Shown piece by piece: positions 9,233-18,591 of a stretch of DNA of 64,000 bases. Under the pieces are notes generated by a model. The model worked only from the letters and a program-made list of their open reading frames with translations. It was not told where the DNA came from and did not search any database. Both the position numbers and the translations under genes were made by a program. Numbering within the stretch: the first letter of the stretch is position 1; the number at the start of each line of letters is the position of its first letter. This DNA is from Leuconostoc pseudomesenteroides KCTC 3652 (GTDB lineage: Bacteria; Bacillota; Bacilli; Lactobacillales; Lactobacillaceae): positions 62,001 through 126,000 of the forward strand of contig NZ_BMBP01000005.1 in the NCBI RefSeq assembly GCF_014634745.1, read 5' to 3'.

Positions 9233-10708
9233 ATGGCATTTGAAAATCTAACTGAACGCCTCTCAAAGGCGATGAAAAATCTAACCGGTCGCGGCCGAGT
9301 TAGCGAAGAAGATCTTCGTGCGACGATGCGCGAAATTCGTTTGGCATTACTGGAAGCCGATGTCAACTACGACACAGTGAAAAAGTTTGTCGCTAATGTA
9401 CGTGAAAAAGCCAGCGGTGCTGATATTATGTCTGGGTTGGACTCTGCACAACAAGTTGTTAAAATTGTTAATGATGAGTTGACCGCAACGATGGGTGATG
9501 AGGCTGTACCACTTAATAAGTCGCCTAAAATTCCAACAATTATTATGATGGCTGGCCTGCAAGGTGCTGGTAAAACAACCACAGTTGCTAAGTTAGCTTA
9601 TAAATTAAAGAATGAAGAAAAAGCCCGTCCACTTTTGATTGCAGCCGACATTTATCGACCAGCTGCCATTGATCAATTGGAAATTTTGGGGCGCGATCTT
9701 GAAATTCCCGTATTTTCAATGGGGACGGATGTTAATCCTCGCGATATTGTCCGCGCTGGTTTGGCTAAGGCGGCTGAGAATAAAAATGACTATGTCTTTA
9801 TTGATACAGCTGGTCGTTTACAAATTGATGAAGAATTGATGCAAGAGTTGAAAGATATTGCAGAGATTGCTAAGCCAGATGAGATTTTGTTGACAGTTGA
9901 TGCAATGACTGGACAAAATGCTGCTGAAACAGCTAAGGGATTTTCAGCGTCACTTGACTTAACTGGTGTTGTCCTGACTAAACTTGATGGTGACACACGT
10001 GGTGGTGCTGCCTTGTCAATTCGTGACGTAACCGGTAAACCAATTAAGTTTGTTGGTCAAGGTGAAAAGCCAACTGATTTGGATGTTTTCTATCCCGATC
10101 GTATGGCATCTCGTATTTTGGGCATGGGTGATGTGCTGACGCTGATTGAAAAAGCACAACGTGACTTTGATGCTGAAGCCCAAGAAAAGCAACTTGAAAA
10201 AATGCGACAAAATACGTTTGATTTCAACGATTTTGTGGCGCAACTCAAGCAAGTTCAAAGTATGGGACCAATGGAAGATTTGTTAAAAATGATTCCGGGA
10301 ATGGCGAACAATCCAGCATTGGCGAATGTTAACATTGATGCCAAACAATTTGCCCATTTAGAGGCTATTGTTGGTTCAATGACACCTCAAGAACGTGAAA
10401 ATCCTGATTTAATCAATCCTTCGCGCCGTCGTCGTTTGGCTGCTGGTGCAGGACGACCAATTGTGGAAGTCAACCGCATGATTAAGCAATTTGATCAAAT
10501 GCGTAAAATGATGAATCAAGCCACAAATGGTAATTTTGGTGGTATTGATAAAATGATGGGTGGTTCTGGTATGGACATGTCATCTATGATGGGTGGCATG
10601 GGCGGTGGCATGCCAAAAGGTAACTTTGGTCAGAAAGTTCAAAATTTTGCAATTAAGCAAGCGGCGCGCCGATTACAAAAAGCTAAGAAGAAGCGCGGTC
10701 GTAAGTAA
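9233..10708 (+). CDS. ffh: Signal recognition particle protein Ffh (SRP54)
   Basis: GTPase of the signal recognition particle; binds 4.5S/scRNA and signal peptides. 491 residues: N domain, G domain with GLQGAGKTTTVAKLA, DTAGRLQ and TKLDGDTRGG, then the M domain with the RNA-binding SRRRRLAAGAG motif and a Met/Gly-rich C-terminal segment ending in a basic tail. A GAAAGGA ribosome binding site lies somewhat far (about 14 nt) from the ATG at 9233. It overlaps the next small gene by one base. Confidence 0.97.
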   Translation: MAFENLTERLSKAMKNLTGRGRVSEEDLRATMREIRLALLEADVNYDTVKKFVANVREKASGADIMSGLDSAQQVVKIVNDELTATMGDEAVPLNKSPKIPTIIMMAGLQGAGKTTTVAKLAYKLKNEEKARPLLIAADIYRPAAIDQLEILGRDLEIPVFSMGTDVNPRDIVRAGLAKAAENKNDYVFIDTAGRLQIDEELMQELKDIAEIAKPDEILLTVDAMTGQNAAETAKGFSASLDLTGVVLTKLDGDTRGGAALSIRDVTGKPIKFVGQGEKPTDLDVFYPDRMASRILGMGDVLTLIEKAQRDFDAEAQEKQLEKMRQNTFDFNDFVAQLKQVQSMGPMEDLLKMIPGMANNPALANVNIDAKQFAHLEAIVGSMTPQERENPDLINPSRRRRLAAGAGRPIVEVNRMIKQFDQMRKMMNQATNGNFGGIDKMMGGSGMDMSSMMGGMGGGMPKGNFGQKVQNFAIKQAARRLQKAKKKRGRK

Positions 10709-10887
10709 TGAAAAGTTTAGAGCGTATTTTACCAATTTTTGTGTTTGTAGTCATGTTAAGCGCTAACTTGCTTAATATGCCAGACAACCACTGGCAGTCA
10801 ATCATCATGGCTGTCATTTTGGCAGCGTTTGCTGGTTTGATTGTGTTTGGGCTCATCAGATTTTTGTGGTGGTGGGTACAACGATAA
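10708..10887 (+). CDS. Small two-helix membrane protein, unknown
   Basis: A 59-residue reading frame starting on the ffh stop codon (TAATG). It encodes two hydrophobic segments (about 8-24 and 32-52) separated by a short polar MPDNHWQ loop, and ends in a Trp-rich basic tail. The tight overlap with ffh and the transmembrane pattern support a real, translationally coupled gene. No function is recognised; the position suggests, but does not show, a link to protein export. Confidence 0.65.
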   Translation: MKSLERILPIFVFVVMLSANLLNMPDNHWQSIIMAVILAAFAGLIVFGLIRFLWWWVQR

Positions 10888-10933
10888 ATTCGAAGTTAAA
10901 GCGATAGTCGACATTTTAAGGAGAAAAGTGAAC

Positions 10934-11743
10934 ATGACATTGAAATTAATTGCATCCGACCTTGACGCAACATTCTTGCGTGCCGATAAAACCTTCAATG
11001 AGCCACTTTTTCAGCAAGTGCTAGATATTATGGCTGAAAAAGACATGCAATTCGTTGTGGCAACAGGGAATCATATGCAAAAAGTGATGACTTATTTCAA
11101 AAACTTTGCTGGTCAATATCAAACCATTGCTAACAATGGCGCCGAAGTTATGCTGAATGGTCGTGTTCAAAATGAAAAATCTGTGTCACCGTCAGCTTTA
11201 GAAACTATCGTGAGAATTGCTGAGGGATATCATGATCATATCTTTGTTGGTTTGGCTTTCACCGGTCAATCTCAAACTTTTATGTTAAAATCTCAAGCAG
11301 CGATCGCTGATACGTTTAAATTAGCATCAGCGTATTTTCAAGATATCCATCTGATTGACACGCTAGCGGAAATTGATGCGCCAATTTTAAAAGTGTCAAC
11401 AGTCATTTCTGATGTGGAAGATCAATTCATGCGTGAGGTCAAACAGGTTTTGGGTAACCAAGTGCATGTGACAACATCGGGCTATGGTGCTGTTGATATT
11501 GTTAATCCTGAGGTTAACAAAGCAAACGCACTCACATTTATAGCGGACAGTTTGGATGTGTTGCCTGAAGAAATCATGGCCTTTGGTGATGGCTTAAACG
11601 ACTTAGAAATGTTAGAGTACGTTGGTCATCCAGTGGCAATGAAGAATAGTGACACAGAATTGTTCAAACATGATTTTGATGTCACAGAAGACGACAATGA
11701 TCATGATGGCGTGTTGAAAAAAATATTATCTGTCATTGCTTAA
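10934..11743 (+). CDS. Cof-type HAD hydrolase
   Basis: HAD-superfamily sugar or nucleotide phosphatase of the Cof/YidA group, 269 residues. The catalytic N-terminal motif reads SDLDATF, with Ala where most members have Gly (DxDGT). The late motif GDGLNDLEML is intact and a type-IIB cap lies between. The ATG at 10934 is preceded by AAGGAG at 10 nt; an earlier in-frame GTG at 10841 lies inside the upstream small gene and is rejected. The substrate cannot be told from sequence. Confidence 0.88.
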   Translation: MTLKLIASDLDATFLRADKTFNEPLFQQVLDIMAEKDMQFVVATGNHMQKVMTYFKNFAGQYQTIANNGAEVMLNGRVQNEKSVSPSALETIVRIAEGYHDHIFVGLAFTGQSQTFMLKSQAAIADTFKLASAYFQDIHLIDTLAEIDAPILKVSTVISDVEDQFMREVKQVLGNQVHVTTSGYGAVDIVNPEVNKANALTFIADSLDVLPEEIMAFGDGLNDLEMLEYVGHPVAMKNSDTELFKHDFDVTEDDNDHDGVLKKILSVIA

Positions 11744-11744
11744 G

Positions 11745-11768
11745 GCACGCTTTAGCGTGTTTTTTTAT
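11745..11768 (+). terminator. Terminator after the HAD gene
   Basis: Short stem GCACGC / GCGTGT with a TTTA loop, followed by seven T. It separates the HAD gene from hisK. Confidence 0.75.
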
Positions 11769-11810
11769 TGTCGTTTATGTTAAGATGAATGGCAAAAAGG
11801 AGTCCTGATA

Positions 11811-12662
11811 ATGCAGAAAAAAGATGGTCACACGCACACGATGTATTCACATCATGGTAGCCAAGAGGTACTCGACGCGTATATTGAACGCGCAATTGTT
11901 TTAGGTTTTGACACTTATGTTGTCACAGAACATGCGCCTTTACCTGAGAAGTTTTTAGCTAATTTTGTGGGGCCCAAAGAATCGCGCGATAGTTCAGCTA
12001 TGGCATTATCTGAACTTGAGGATTATCAAAATCAGGTGGCACATGTACAAGAAAAATATGGCAACCAAATAAACATTAAACGTGGTTTTGAAGTAGATTA
12101 TTTGCTCGGATATGAACCGGAAACAAAACAATTTTTGCAACAACATAATGATTGGATTGATGAAATTGTACTGTCGGTTCATTTTTTACCAGATCGCCAT
12201 GGCAATCTTATACCAATTGACTACGAGCCAGAGACTCTGTCGCAATATTTTGCAACTGAATTACTGATGCCGCAAGTATTGTTTGCAAAATATTTTGACG
12301 CGGTTAAACAGAGTGTTAATTTTGAGACGGGATTAGATGTTCCGGTGCGAATCGGACATATCACATTGATTCGCAAGTATCAAAAATATTTTGATTTGCC
12401 ACCATTTGATGATAGTGTTCACCGTCAAATTACTGAGCTGTTGACATTGATTTTAGAAAAAGGCTATGAATTAGATTTTAATGCCGCTGGTTTTAGTAAA
12501 CCTTTTAATGGCGAAAGTTATCCTACATTTGATATTGTAGCGGAAGCACATCAACTTGGATTGCCCTTGGTTTATGGTTCTGATGCACACAGTGTTGATG
12601 CTTTGGGTTTACATTTTTCTGAAATGGCAGAATTTTTAGAAAATATAAGTGTTGACAAATAA
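11811..12662 (+). CDS. hisK: Histidinol-phosphatase, PHP family
   Basis: Dephosphorylates L-histidinol phosphate, the step before histidinol dehydrogenase. 283 residues with PHP metal-binding motifs: DGHTHTMYSHHG at the N-terminus, TEHAPLP, a GFEVDYL segment, SVHFLP, and YGSDAH near the C-terminus. The ATG has an AAAGGAG 8 nt upstream. It stands just before the his leader and is probably transcribed from its own promoter, so it may not be under T-box control. The promoter of the main his operon overlaps its last codons. Confidence 0.92.
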   Translation: MQKKDGHTHTMYSHHGSQEVLDAYIERAIVLGFDTYVVTEHAPLPEKFLANFVGPKESRDSSAMALSELEDYQNQVAHVQEKYGNQINIKRGFEVDYLLGYEPETKQFLQQHNDWIDEIVLSVHFLPDRHGNLIPIDYEPETLSQYFATELLMPQVLFAKYFDAVKQSVNFETGLDVPVRIGHITLIRKYQKYFDLPPFDDSVHRQITELLTLILEKGYELDFNAAGFSKPFNGESYPTFDIVAEAHQLGLPLVYGSDAHSVDALGLHFSEMAEFLENISVDK

Positions 12663-12679
12663 AAAAATGACGCTATAAT
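12652..12679 (+). promoter_or_regulatory. Main promoter of the his operon
   Basis: TTGACA (12652-12657), 16 bp, TATAAT (12674-12679). The -35 lies inside the last codons of hisK. Transcription should start near 12686, giving a leader of about 300 nt before hisZG. Confidence 0.85.
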
Positions 12680-12685
12680 TAAACT

Positions 12686-12963
12686 AATCTAATAAATAAT
12701 TCGCTGAAGTTGGAAAAGTAATTAAATTTTCGCAGTACAGGAAGCGCTTAAGCTAACGCATTGAGATGAGCGCCTGTGACCTTAATGAAAACACACCAAC
12801 GAGCTGAACAATCAAAAATTGTTCCGGATATTTCCGATACCAAGTACGCCTGTGATTGCAGGTGAATGAGTTCTTTTGTGCAAACAAAAGGAGAATCAAG
12901 GTGGGAACACGTGAAAGCGTCCTTGCAAACTAAAAACTTTTAGTTTGTAAGGGCGTTTTTTTA
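12686..12963 (+). ncRNA. T-box riboswitch (predicted tRNA-His) of the his operon
   Basis: Leader RNA that senses uncharged tRNA. Stem I closes by GTTGG (12709-12713) with CCAAC (12796-12800). Just before the closing arm lies CACACC, which offers a CAC histidine specifier codon (12792-12796). The T-box sequence AAGGTGGGAACACG is at 12898-12911, and an intrinsic terminator follows at once. Specifier, position and downstream genes all agree on histidine. The exact specifier register was not folded. Confidence 0.88.
12917..12963 (+). terminator. T-box-controlled terminator
   Basis: Long stem of about 15 bp (arms near 12918-12932 and 12941-12955) with a small loop, followed by seven T. It overlaps the T-box sequence context, so antitermination upon tRNA binding is expected. 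Confidence 0.88.
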
Positions 12964-12984
12964 GCGAAGTGGTAGGAGTAAGAC

Positions 12985-14592
12985 ATGAATAAAGTATTAG
13001 CTGGCGGTTCACGTGATGAATTTGGTGAACGACTTAAGCAAAAACAGAAAATTACATCATTGATCAGTAATGTGCTAAATGAGAAAGGCTTTATGCCAAT
13101 TAATACGCCGTTCATTGAAAAAGAAAGCACTTTTGAACAATATCGTGATCAAAACATTTTTCATTTGTACGATCAAGCCGGCGATAATTTAATCCTAAGA
13201 CCAGATTTGACCTTGCCGGTCGCACGATTTTTGTCTTCTCACCAGCAAGAAAATGATATGTCGCAATTATATTATATTGGTGACGTGTTTCGACGTACCG
13301 ATTACTTATCGGGTGAGTACAATCAAGAAACGCAGGCAGGAATTGAATTAATTGGTGATGATAGCTTTGAAGCAGAAATTCAAGCGCTAGATATTATGTT
13401 GAATTTTGCAAAAAAGTTCAATATCACTGATGTTCAAGTGGTGTTAAGTGATGCACGCTTAATTGATATTATTTTGGACACGTTACAACTAGACGGTGAA
13501 TTACATCGAGCATTGAAACGGGCCATCGAACAAAAAAATGTCTCCGAATTTGAAAAATTAAGGGCTGAGATTGTTGATTTTCCAGAATTTCTCAATGAGT
13601 GGCCGTTATCTTATGGCGAAGACGGTGAAAATGTGATGTGGCAATTACAGCACATGACCGCTGTGGCAACGATTACGCAAGGCTGGTTACGCCTAGCTAA
13701 CCATGCACATCAATACTATCCCAATGTCAAAGTCACTGTTGATTTAGCAGCGGCATCACCACAACCCTACTATACGGGGACAATAATCCGAGGATTTATC
13801 CCAACATTGGGTCGTTATCTGTTTAGCGGTGGGCGCTATGATCGTTTACTAGAAAACTTTCAAAAAAAGTTATTACCGGCAGTAGGTATTGGTCTAAACA
13901 TTGAAACAATTCAAGCTGATTGGGAACAAAGTGCCTACGATTTAACCACTAGCCAACCAATTGTGATGGTACTTGGCAAAGGACGGGTTGAAAAAGATGT
14001 GCGTCCGCTTTTGAAAGCTGCAGGCATTGATACGACGCCGTTAGATAACCCTGAACGAAAACTCATCTTTGACACCGCTGATGGTCGTTACCGTTTTATT
14101 TTAGTTAAACCCAATGATGTCGTTAAATATTTGGACCGAGGCATTGGCGACGTTGGCATTGTTGGTTCAGACACCATTGCTGAACAACGACAAAGTCATT
14201 ATGATGTATTAGATTTGAAGACAGGACGCGCACAATTCGTCGTGGCAGCCCCAGCGGATTTTCAACTTAATTTGCAACGGCGACAACGCATCGCGACGAA
14301 GTATCCAAAAGTTGCCACTAAATATTTTACCGATCGTGGCGAAGACGTTGCCTTGATTAAACTAGAAGGCTCAGTCGAACTGGGACCATTAACAGGATTA
14401 GCTGATGCCATTATTGATATTACACAAACAGGTAATACGTTGCGAGAAAACCATTTGCAAGTTCATGATATTGTTGGTGAAGTCTCAACGCACATGCTAG
14501 TCCGAGCCGGCGCCTTGTTACGTTATCAAACAGAACTCACACAAGTCATTCAAAATTTGACCAAACTATTGAAAGAAGCGACTAACAAATGA
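12985..14592 (+). CDS. hisZG: Fused ATP phosphoribosyltransferase: HisZ regulatory domain + HisG catalytic domain
   Basis: First step of histidine biosynthesis (ATP + PRPP). One 535-residue frame contains two normally separate proteins. Residues 1 to about 325 are a HisZ domain, a HisRS-like fold with LILRPDLTLPVARF, GDVFRR and FSGGRYDRLL. Residues about 335-535 are a complete short-form HisG, starting PIVMVLGKGRV and carrying GDVGIVGSDTI and the late LADAIIDITQTGNTLRENHL motif. In most short-form organisms HisZ and HisG form a hetero-octamer from separate genes. A sequencing frameshift cannot be excluded, but both domains look full length and the join is smooth. Confidence 0.9.
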   Translation: MNKVLAGGSRDEFGERLKQKQKITSLISNVLNEKGFMPINTPFIEKESTFEQYRDQNIFHLYDQAGDNLILRPDLTLPVARFLSSHQQENDMSQLYYIGDVFRRTDYLSGEYNQETQAGIELIGDDSFEAEIQALDIMLNFAKKFNITDVQVVLSDARLIDIILDTLQLDGELHRALKRAIEQKNVSEFEKLRAEIVDFPEFLNEWPLSYGEDGENVMWQLQHMTAVATITQGWLRLANHAHQYYPNVKVTVDLAAASPQPYYTGTIIRGFIPTLGRYLFSGGRYDRLLENFQKKLLPAVGIGLNIETIQADWEQSAYDLTTSQPIVMVLGKGRVEKDVRPLLKAAGIDTTPLDNPERKLIFDTADGRYRFILVKPNDVVKYLDRGIGDVGIVGSDTIAEQRQSHYDVLDLKTGRAQFVVAAPADFQLNLQRRQRIATKYPKVATKYFTDRGEDVALIKLEGSVELGPLTGLADAIIDITQTGNTLRENHLQVHDIVGEVSTHMLVRAGALLRYQTELTQVIQNLTKLLKEATNK

Positions 14593-15866
14593 AAATTATC
14601 AAAAATGAATCTTTGTCAGCAATCAAAACACAAATTCGTCAACAAACGGCACAAACCACTAACCCGCAAGTGGCAATTAGTGTGGCAAACATTATATCTG
14701 ACGTTCGTCAAAGGGGGGATGAGGCTTTAAGAGATTATAGTGTCCGTTTTGATGGGGTGGCATTGAATAACTTTAAAGTCTCTGAATCAGATATTGATTC
14801 TGCAATTGCCCAAGTCCCAGATAGAGTTATCGCAGCGCTTAAAAAAGCAGCCGCTAATATTACATCATTTCACCAGTTAGAAGTAGCACAGTCTTTTGAA
14901 GACACGGCACGTTCTGGTGTGATTCGTGGTACTAAGGTGACGCCGCTCTCAGCTGTGGGGATTTATGTACCGGGTGGCACAGCTGCTTACCCATCTTCAG
15001 TTTTAATGAATGCTATTCCTGCTAAAATTGCCGGAGTTGACAATATCGTCATGGTTACGCCACCACAACCTGAAGGCTTAAATCCTGCTGTTTTGGCGGC
15101 AGCAAAAATTGCTGGTGTTGATAATATTTATCAAATTGGTGGTGCACAAGCAATTGCTGCTTTAGCTTATGGTACTGAAACAGTACCACAAGTGGATAAA
15201 ATTACCGGACCCGGCAATGCTTATGTTGCTGCAGCTAAGCGAGCAGTATATGGACAAGTAGACATAGATATGATTGCTGGTCCATCAGAAATTGGTATTT
15301 TGGCTGATGATACGGCAAGAGCAGAAGACGTGGCTGCTGACTTGTTGTCCCAAGCGGAACACGATGTGAATGCGAGAGCAATTTTGATTACAGACTCATC
15401 CAATTTGGCGACGGCAGTGTCGACGGCTGTTGAACAACAACTTGAAACTCTGCCACGTGAAGCGATTGCTAGAAGTGCTATTGATAAAAACGGATACATT
15501 TACCTTGTTGACACGATTGATGACATGATTGAATTGATGAATGCAGTCGCACCAGAACATTTGGAAATCCAGTTGGCGAATGCTTATGATTATATGGCCA
15601 AAATACAAAACGCTGGTTCTGTCTTTTTGGGCAAATACGCATCAGAACCGCTCGGTGATTACCTTGCGGGGCCAAATCATATTTTACCAACTGGCGGTAC
15701 AGCTCGCTTCAGTTCTGCACTAGGTGTTTGGGATTTTCAAAAGCGAATTCAGTATCTACAATATAATGCTGCTGCATTGGCAGAGGACGCCAATGATGTG
15801 ACTGCTTTAGCACGAATCGAGGGACTGGAAGGTCACGCTAGAGCGATTGAAAGTCGAGGAAAATAA
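14589..15866 (+). CDS. hisD: Histidinol dehydrogenase
   Basis: NAD- and zinc-dependent oxidation of L-histidinol to L-histidine. 425 residues, normal length, with KVTPLSAVGIYVPGGTA, the family signature region IDMIAGPSEIGILAD, DLLSQAEHD, the catalytic APEHLE segment and GPNHILPTGGTARF. It overlaps hisZG by 4 nt (ATGA), indicating translational coupling. Confidence 0.97.
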   Translation: MKIIKNESLSAIKTQIRQQTAQTTNPQVAISVANIISDVRQRGDEALRDYSVRFDGVALNNFKVSESDIDSAIAQVPDRVIAALKKAAANITSFHQLEVAQSFEDTARSGVIRGTKVTPLSAVGIYVPGGTAAYPSSVLMNAIPAKIAGVDNIVMVTPPQPEGLNPAVLAAAKIAGVDNIYQIGGAQAIAALAYGTETVPQVDKITGPGNAYVAAAKRAVYGQVDIDMIAGPSEIGILADDTARAEDVAADLLSQAEHDVNARAILITDSSNLATAVSTAVEQQLETLPREAIARSAIDKNGYIYLVDTIDDMIELMNAVAPEHLEIQLANAYDYMAKIQNAGSVFLGKYASEPLGDYLAGPNHILPTGGTARFSSALGVWDFQKRIQYLQYNAAALAEDANDVTALARIEGLEGHARAIESRGK

Positions 15867-15867
15867 C

Positions 15868-16455
15868 ATGACAAGACAGGCTATGATAAAACGCGAAACA
15901 TTTGAAACACAAATTGCTGTTAATCTTAATTTAGATGATCAATCAATCATCAATATTGACACAGGCATTGGCTATCTTGATCACATGCTGACCTTATTTG
16001 CTAAACATGGTCGCTTCGGGTTGTCTGTTGATGCTAAAGGTGATTTAAATGTTGACAGTCACCATACAACCGAAGATATCGGTATTGTATTAGGCGAGGC
16101 TTTTGTCAAGGCACTTGGCGACAAAATTGGCATTGAACGTTATGGCGCGCAGTTTGTGCCGATGGATGAAACCTTATCTCGGGTTGTGATTGATTTGTCC
16201 GGTCGTGCTTATCTTGTTTTTCAAGCAGAGTTAACAGCGCCACATCTAGGCGACTTTGAAACGGAAGTCGTTGAGGACTTCTGGCAGGGTTTTGCCAATG
16301 CGGCGCAAGCAAATGTGCATATTTCAGTTTTGTATGGTCGTAATACCCATCATAAAATCGAAAGTATTTTTAAAGCGGCTGGTCGAGCAATGCGACAGGC
16401 AGTGACAGTTAATCCTGACATTCAGGGCGTTAATTCGACTAAAGGTCGTATCTGA
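15868..16455 (+). CDS. hisB: Imidazoleglycerol-phosphate dehydratase
   Basis: Dehydrates imidazole glycerol phosphate to imidazole acetol phosphate; Mn-dependent. 195 residues, monofunctional (no HAD phosphatase part, consistent with a separate hisK). Metal motifs LDHMLTLFAKHG, DSHHTTEDIG and the later NTHHKIESIFKA are intact. The ATG at 15868 is chosen with the CGAGGA ribosome binding site; a TTG at 15847 lies inside hisD. Confidence 0.97.
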   Translation: MTRQAMIKRETFETQIAVNLNLDDQSIINIDTGIGYLDHMLTLFAKHGRFGLSVDAKGDLNVDSHHTTEDIGIVLGEAFVKALGDKIGIERYGAQFVPMDETLSRVVIDLSGRAYLVFQAELTAPHLGDFETEVVEDFWQGFANAAQANVHISVLYGRNTHHKIESIFKAAGRAMRQAVTVNPDIQGVNSTKGRI

Positions 16456-16493
16456 AAATTAAGCCAACAAATAACGTCGTTAGGAGATGACAA

Positions 16494-17117
16494 ATGACAA
16501 TTATTATTATTGATTATGGTGCGGGCAACATTGCCAATGTGATGAAAGCCATTGCTAGCACAGGACTATCTGCTAAATTATCACATGATTCATCTGAAAT
16601 TTTGGCTGCAGATGGGGTAGTCTTGCCGGGTGTTGGTGCGTATGGTGCTGCTATGTCGGCTTTAAAAGAACGACACCTAATTGGACCACTGCAAGCATAC
16701 GCAAAATCTGGCAAGCCGTTATTAGGTGTTTGTCTGGGGATGCAGTTATTATTTGAACGATCAACTGAATTTGGTGAAACAGCAGGACTTGGCATTATTC
16801 CGGGAGATGTCGTCACTTTACCCCAACAACAAGGCTATAAAGTCCCACAAATGGGTTGGAATCAAAACCAAGTTCGTCAGTTAAATCCCATCACGTCAAC
16901 TTTAAACGATACCTACACTTACTTTGTTCATAGCTTCTATGTCCAAACCGCACCAAAATATATTGCGGCAACGGTTGATTACGGTCAGATTGAAATTCCA
17001 AGTGTCGTGGTTAATGATTCGGGTAATGTTATTGGCGCGCAATTTCATCCAGAAAAATCGGGTAAAGACGGCCTGCTAGTGTGGCAGAGTTTTAAAGAAA
17101 TGGTGGACGATAAATGA
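16494..17117 (+). CDS. hisH: Imidazole glycerol phosphate synthase, glutaminase subunit
   Basis: Glutamine amidotransferase that feeds ammonia to HisF. 207 residues with the oxyanion segment PGVGAYGAAM, the nucleophile elbow GVCLGMQLLFE (Cys) and the His-Glu pair in QFHPEKSG. It is preceded by TAGGAGATGAC and overlaps hisA by 4 nt (ATGA). Confidence 0.97.
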   Translation: MTIIIIDYGAGNIANVMKAIASTGLSAKLSHDSSEILAADGVVLPGVGAYGAAMSALKERHLIGPLQAYAKSGKPLLGVCLGMQLLFERSTEFGETAGLGIIPGDVVTLPQQQGYKVPQMGWNQNQVRQLNPITSTLNDTYTYFVHSFYVQTAPKYIAATVDYGQIEIPSVVVNDSGNVIGAQFHPEKSGKDGLLVWQSFKEMVDDK

Positions 17118-17830
17118 TTTTTCCAGCAATTGATCTCAGAAACGGACAATCAGTGCGGCTTTATCAAGGAAATTACAATCAGGAGACTGTAATTAATTCA
17201 AATCCGATTACACAAGCGCAACAAATTCAAGCAGCCGGTTTAACGCATTTACATTTGGTAGATTTGGATGGTGCTAAGTCAGGCAGACCAATTAATCTTG
17301 ATATCATTACAGCTCTGCGACAAAATACGACACTATTTATTGAACTCGGTGGTGGTATTCGAAGTTTGGCGCAAATTCAACAATACTTATCATTAGGCAT
17401 TAATCGCGTGATTATTGGTTCAGCAGCTTTGACTCATCCTGAATTAGTGACAGAAGCAGTGGCGCGATTTGGAGCGGAAAGCATTGTCGTTGGTGTTGAT
17501 GGTCGTCAGGAACAAGTAGCAACAGACGGCTGGTTGACCGCATCAAGCACGACATTTTCTGAAATCATTCAGGCAATGCAAACAGTTGGTGTGATTAATT
17601 TTATCGTGACCGACATTGAACGTGATGGCACGCTTAGTGGTCCAAACATTGCATTATTGTCACGATTACAACAAAAATTTCCTGAAACAAATATCATTGC
17701 TAGTGGCGGCATTAGTACGATAAAGGACATAGAGGATTTGCAAACAGCTGGTATCAAAGATATTATTGTTGGTCGTGCGCTATATGACGGCGACGTGACA
17801 CTCCCAGCACTCAAGGAGGTGATGAAATGA
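17114..17830 (+). CDS. hisA: ProFAR isomerase HisA
   Basis: Isomerises ProFAR to PRFAR on a (beta/alpha)8 barrel. 238 residues with the catalytic early Asp in FPAIDLRNG, ELGGGIRS, a second acidic residue in FIVTDIERDGT, and the phosphate-binding ASGGIS and VGRALY loops. Overlaps hisF by 4 nt. Confidence 0.96.
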   Translation: MIFPAIDLRNGQSVRLYQGNYNQETVINSNPITQAQQIQAAGLTHLHLVDLDGAKSGRPINLDIITALRQNTTLFIELGGGIRSLAQIQQYLSLGINRVIIGSAALTHPELVTEAVARFGAESIVVGVDGRQEQVATDGWLTASSTTFSEIIQAMQTVGVINFIVTDIERDGTLSGPNIALLSRLQQKFPETNIIASGGISTIKDIEDLQTAGIKDIIVGRALYDGDVTLPALKEVMK

Positions 17831-18591
17831 CTTTAGCCAAACGAATTGTCCCAGCTTTAGACATTAAAAATGGACAAGTTGTTAAGGGCGTTCAATTTGA
17901 AAATCTACGCAGTGTTGGTGATCCAGTGACAGTTGCTAAAGCTTATGAACAAGCGGGTGCTGATGAACTGGTTTTGCTAGATATCACGGCTACTTTGGAA
18001 GAACGCGATACGATGATGACCATTGTCAATGCGATTTCATCAGTAGTATTTATTCCACTGACAGTGGGTGGCGGTATTCGTTCCACGCAAGATATGACGC
18101 GTCTCATCAAAGCAGGCGCTGATAAAATATTTGTCAATTCAGCAGCGGTTAAGCAACCTGAACTCATTACGAAAGGAGCAGCCATTTTTGGGTCACAAGC
18201 GATTGTCGGTGCCATTGACGTGAAATGGGAGCCCAAATCAAAATTTTATCAAGTTTATGTTGCGGGTGGGACACAACCTACTGGGTTAAATGCCATTTCA
18301 TGGGCCAAAGAGATGGTCGCACTTGGTGCAGGTGAACTATTAGTCACTAGCATGGATGCTGATGGTACAAAAAATGGTTATGACATTGATTTGTATCAAC
18401 AATTAACTGAGGTTGTGTCAGTGCCAATTATTGCTTCAGGTGGTGCTGGAAAAATTGAAGATTTTACGGCACTTTTAACACAAACCACGGTTGATGCAGC
18501 CTTAGCGGCTTCGGTTTTTCATCTCGGTGAAATTGCGTTACCGCAACTCAAGCAAACATTAAAACAAGAAGGAGTGGCAATACGTATATGA
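17827..18591 (+). CDS. hisF: Imidazole glycerol phosphate synthase, cyclase subunit
   Basis: Cyclises PRFAR with ammonia from HisH into IGP and AICAR. 254 residues, (beta/alpha)8 barrel. Seen: [16 protein letters not shown], the phosphate loop TVGGGIRS, catalytic Asp in [13 protein letters not shown], and ASGGAG. Overlaps both neighbours by 4 nt. Confidence 0.97.
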   Translation: MTLAKRIVPALDIKNGQVVKGVQFENLRSVGDPVTVAKAYEQAGADELVLLDITATLEERDTMMTIVNAISSVVFIPLTVGGGIRSTQDMTRLIKAGADKIFVNSAAVKQPELITKGAAIFGSQAIVGAIDVKWEPKSKFYQVYVAGGTQPTGLNAISWAKEMVALGAGELLVTSMDADGTKNGYDIDLYQQLTEVVSVPIIASGGAGKIEDFTALLTQTTVDAALAASVFHLGEIALPQLKQTLKQEGVAIRI

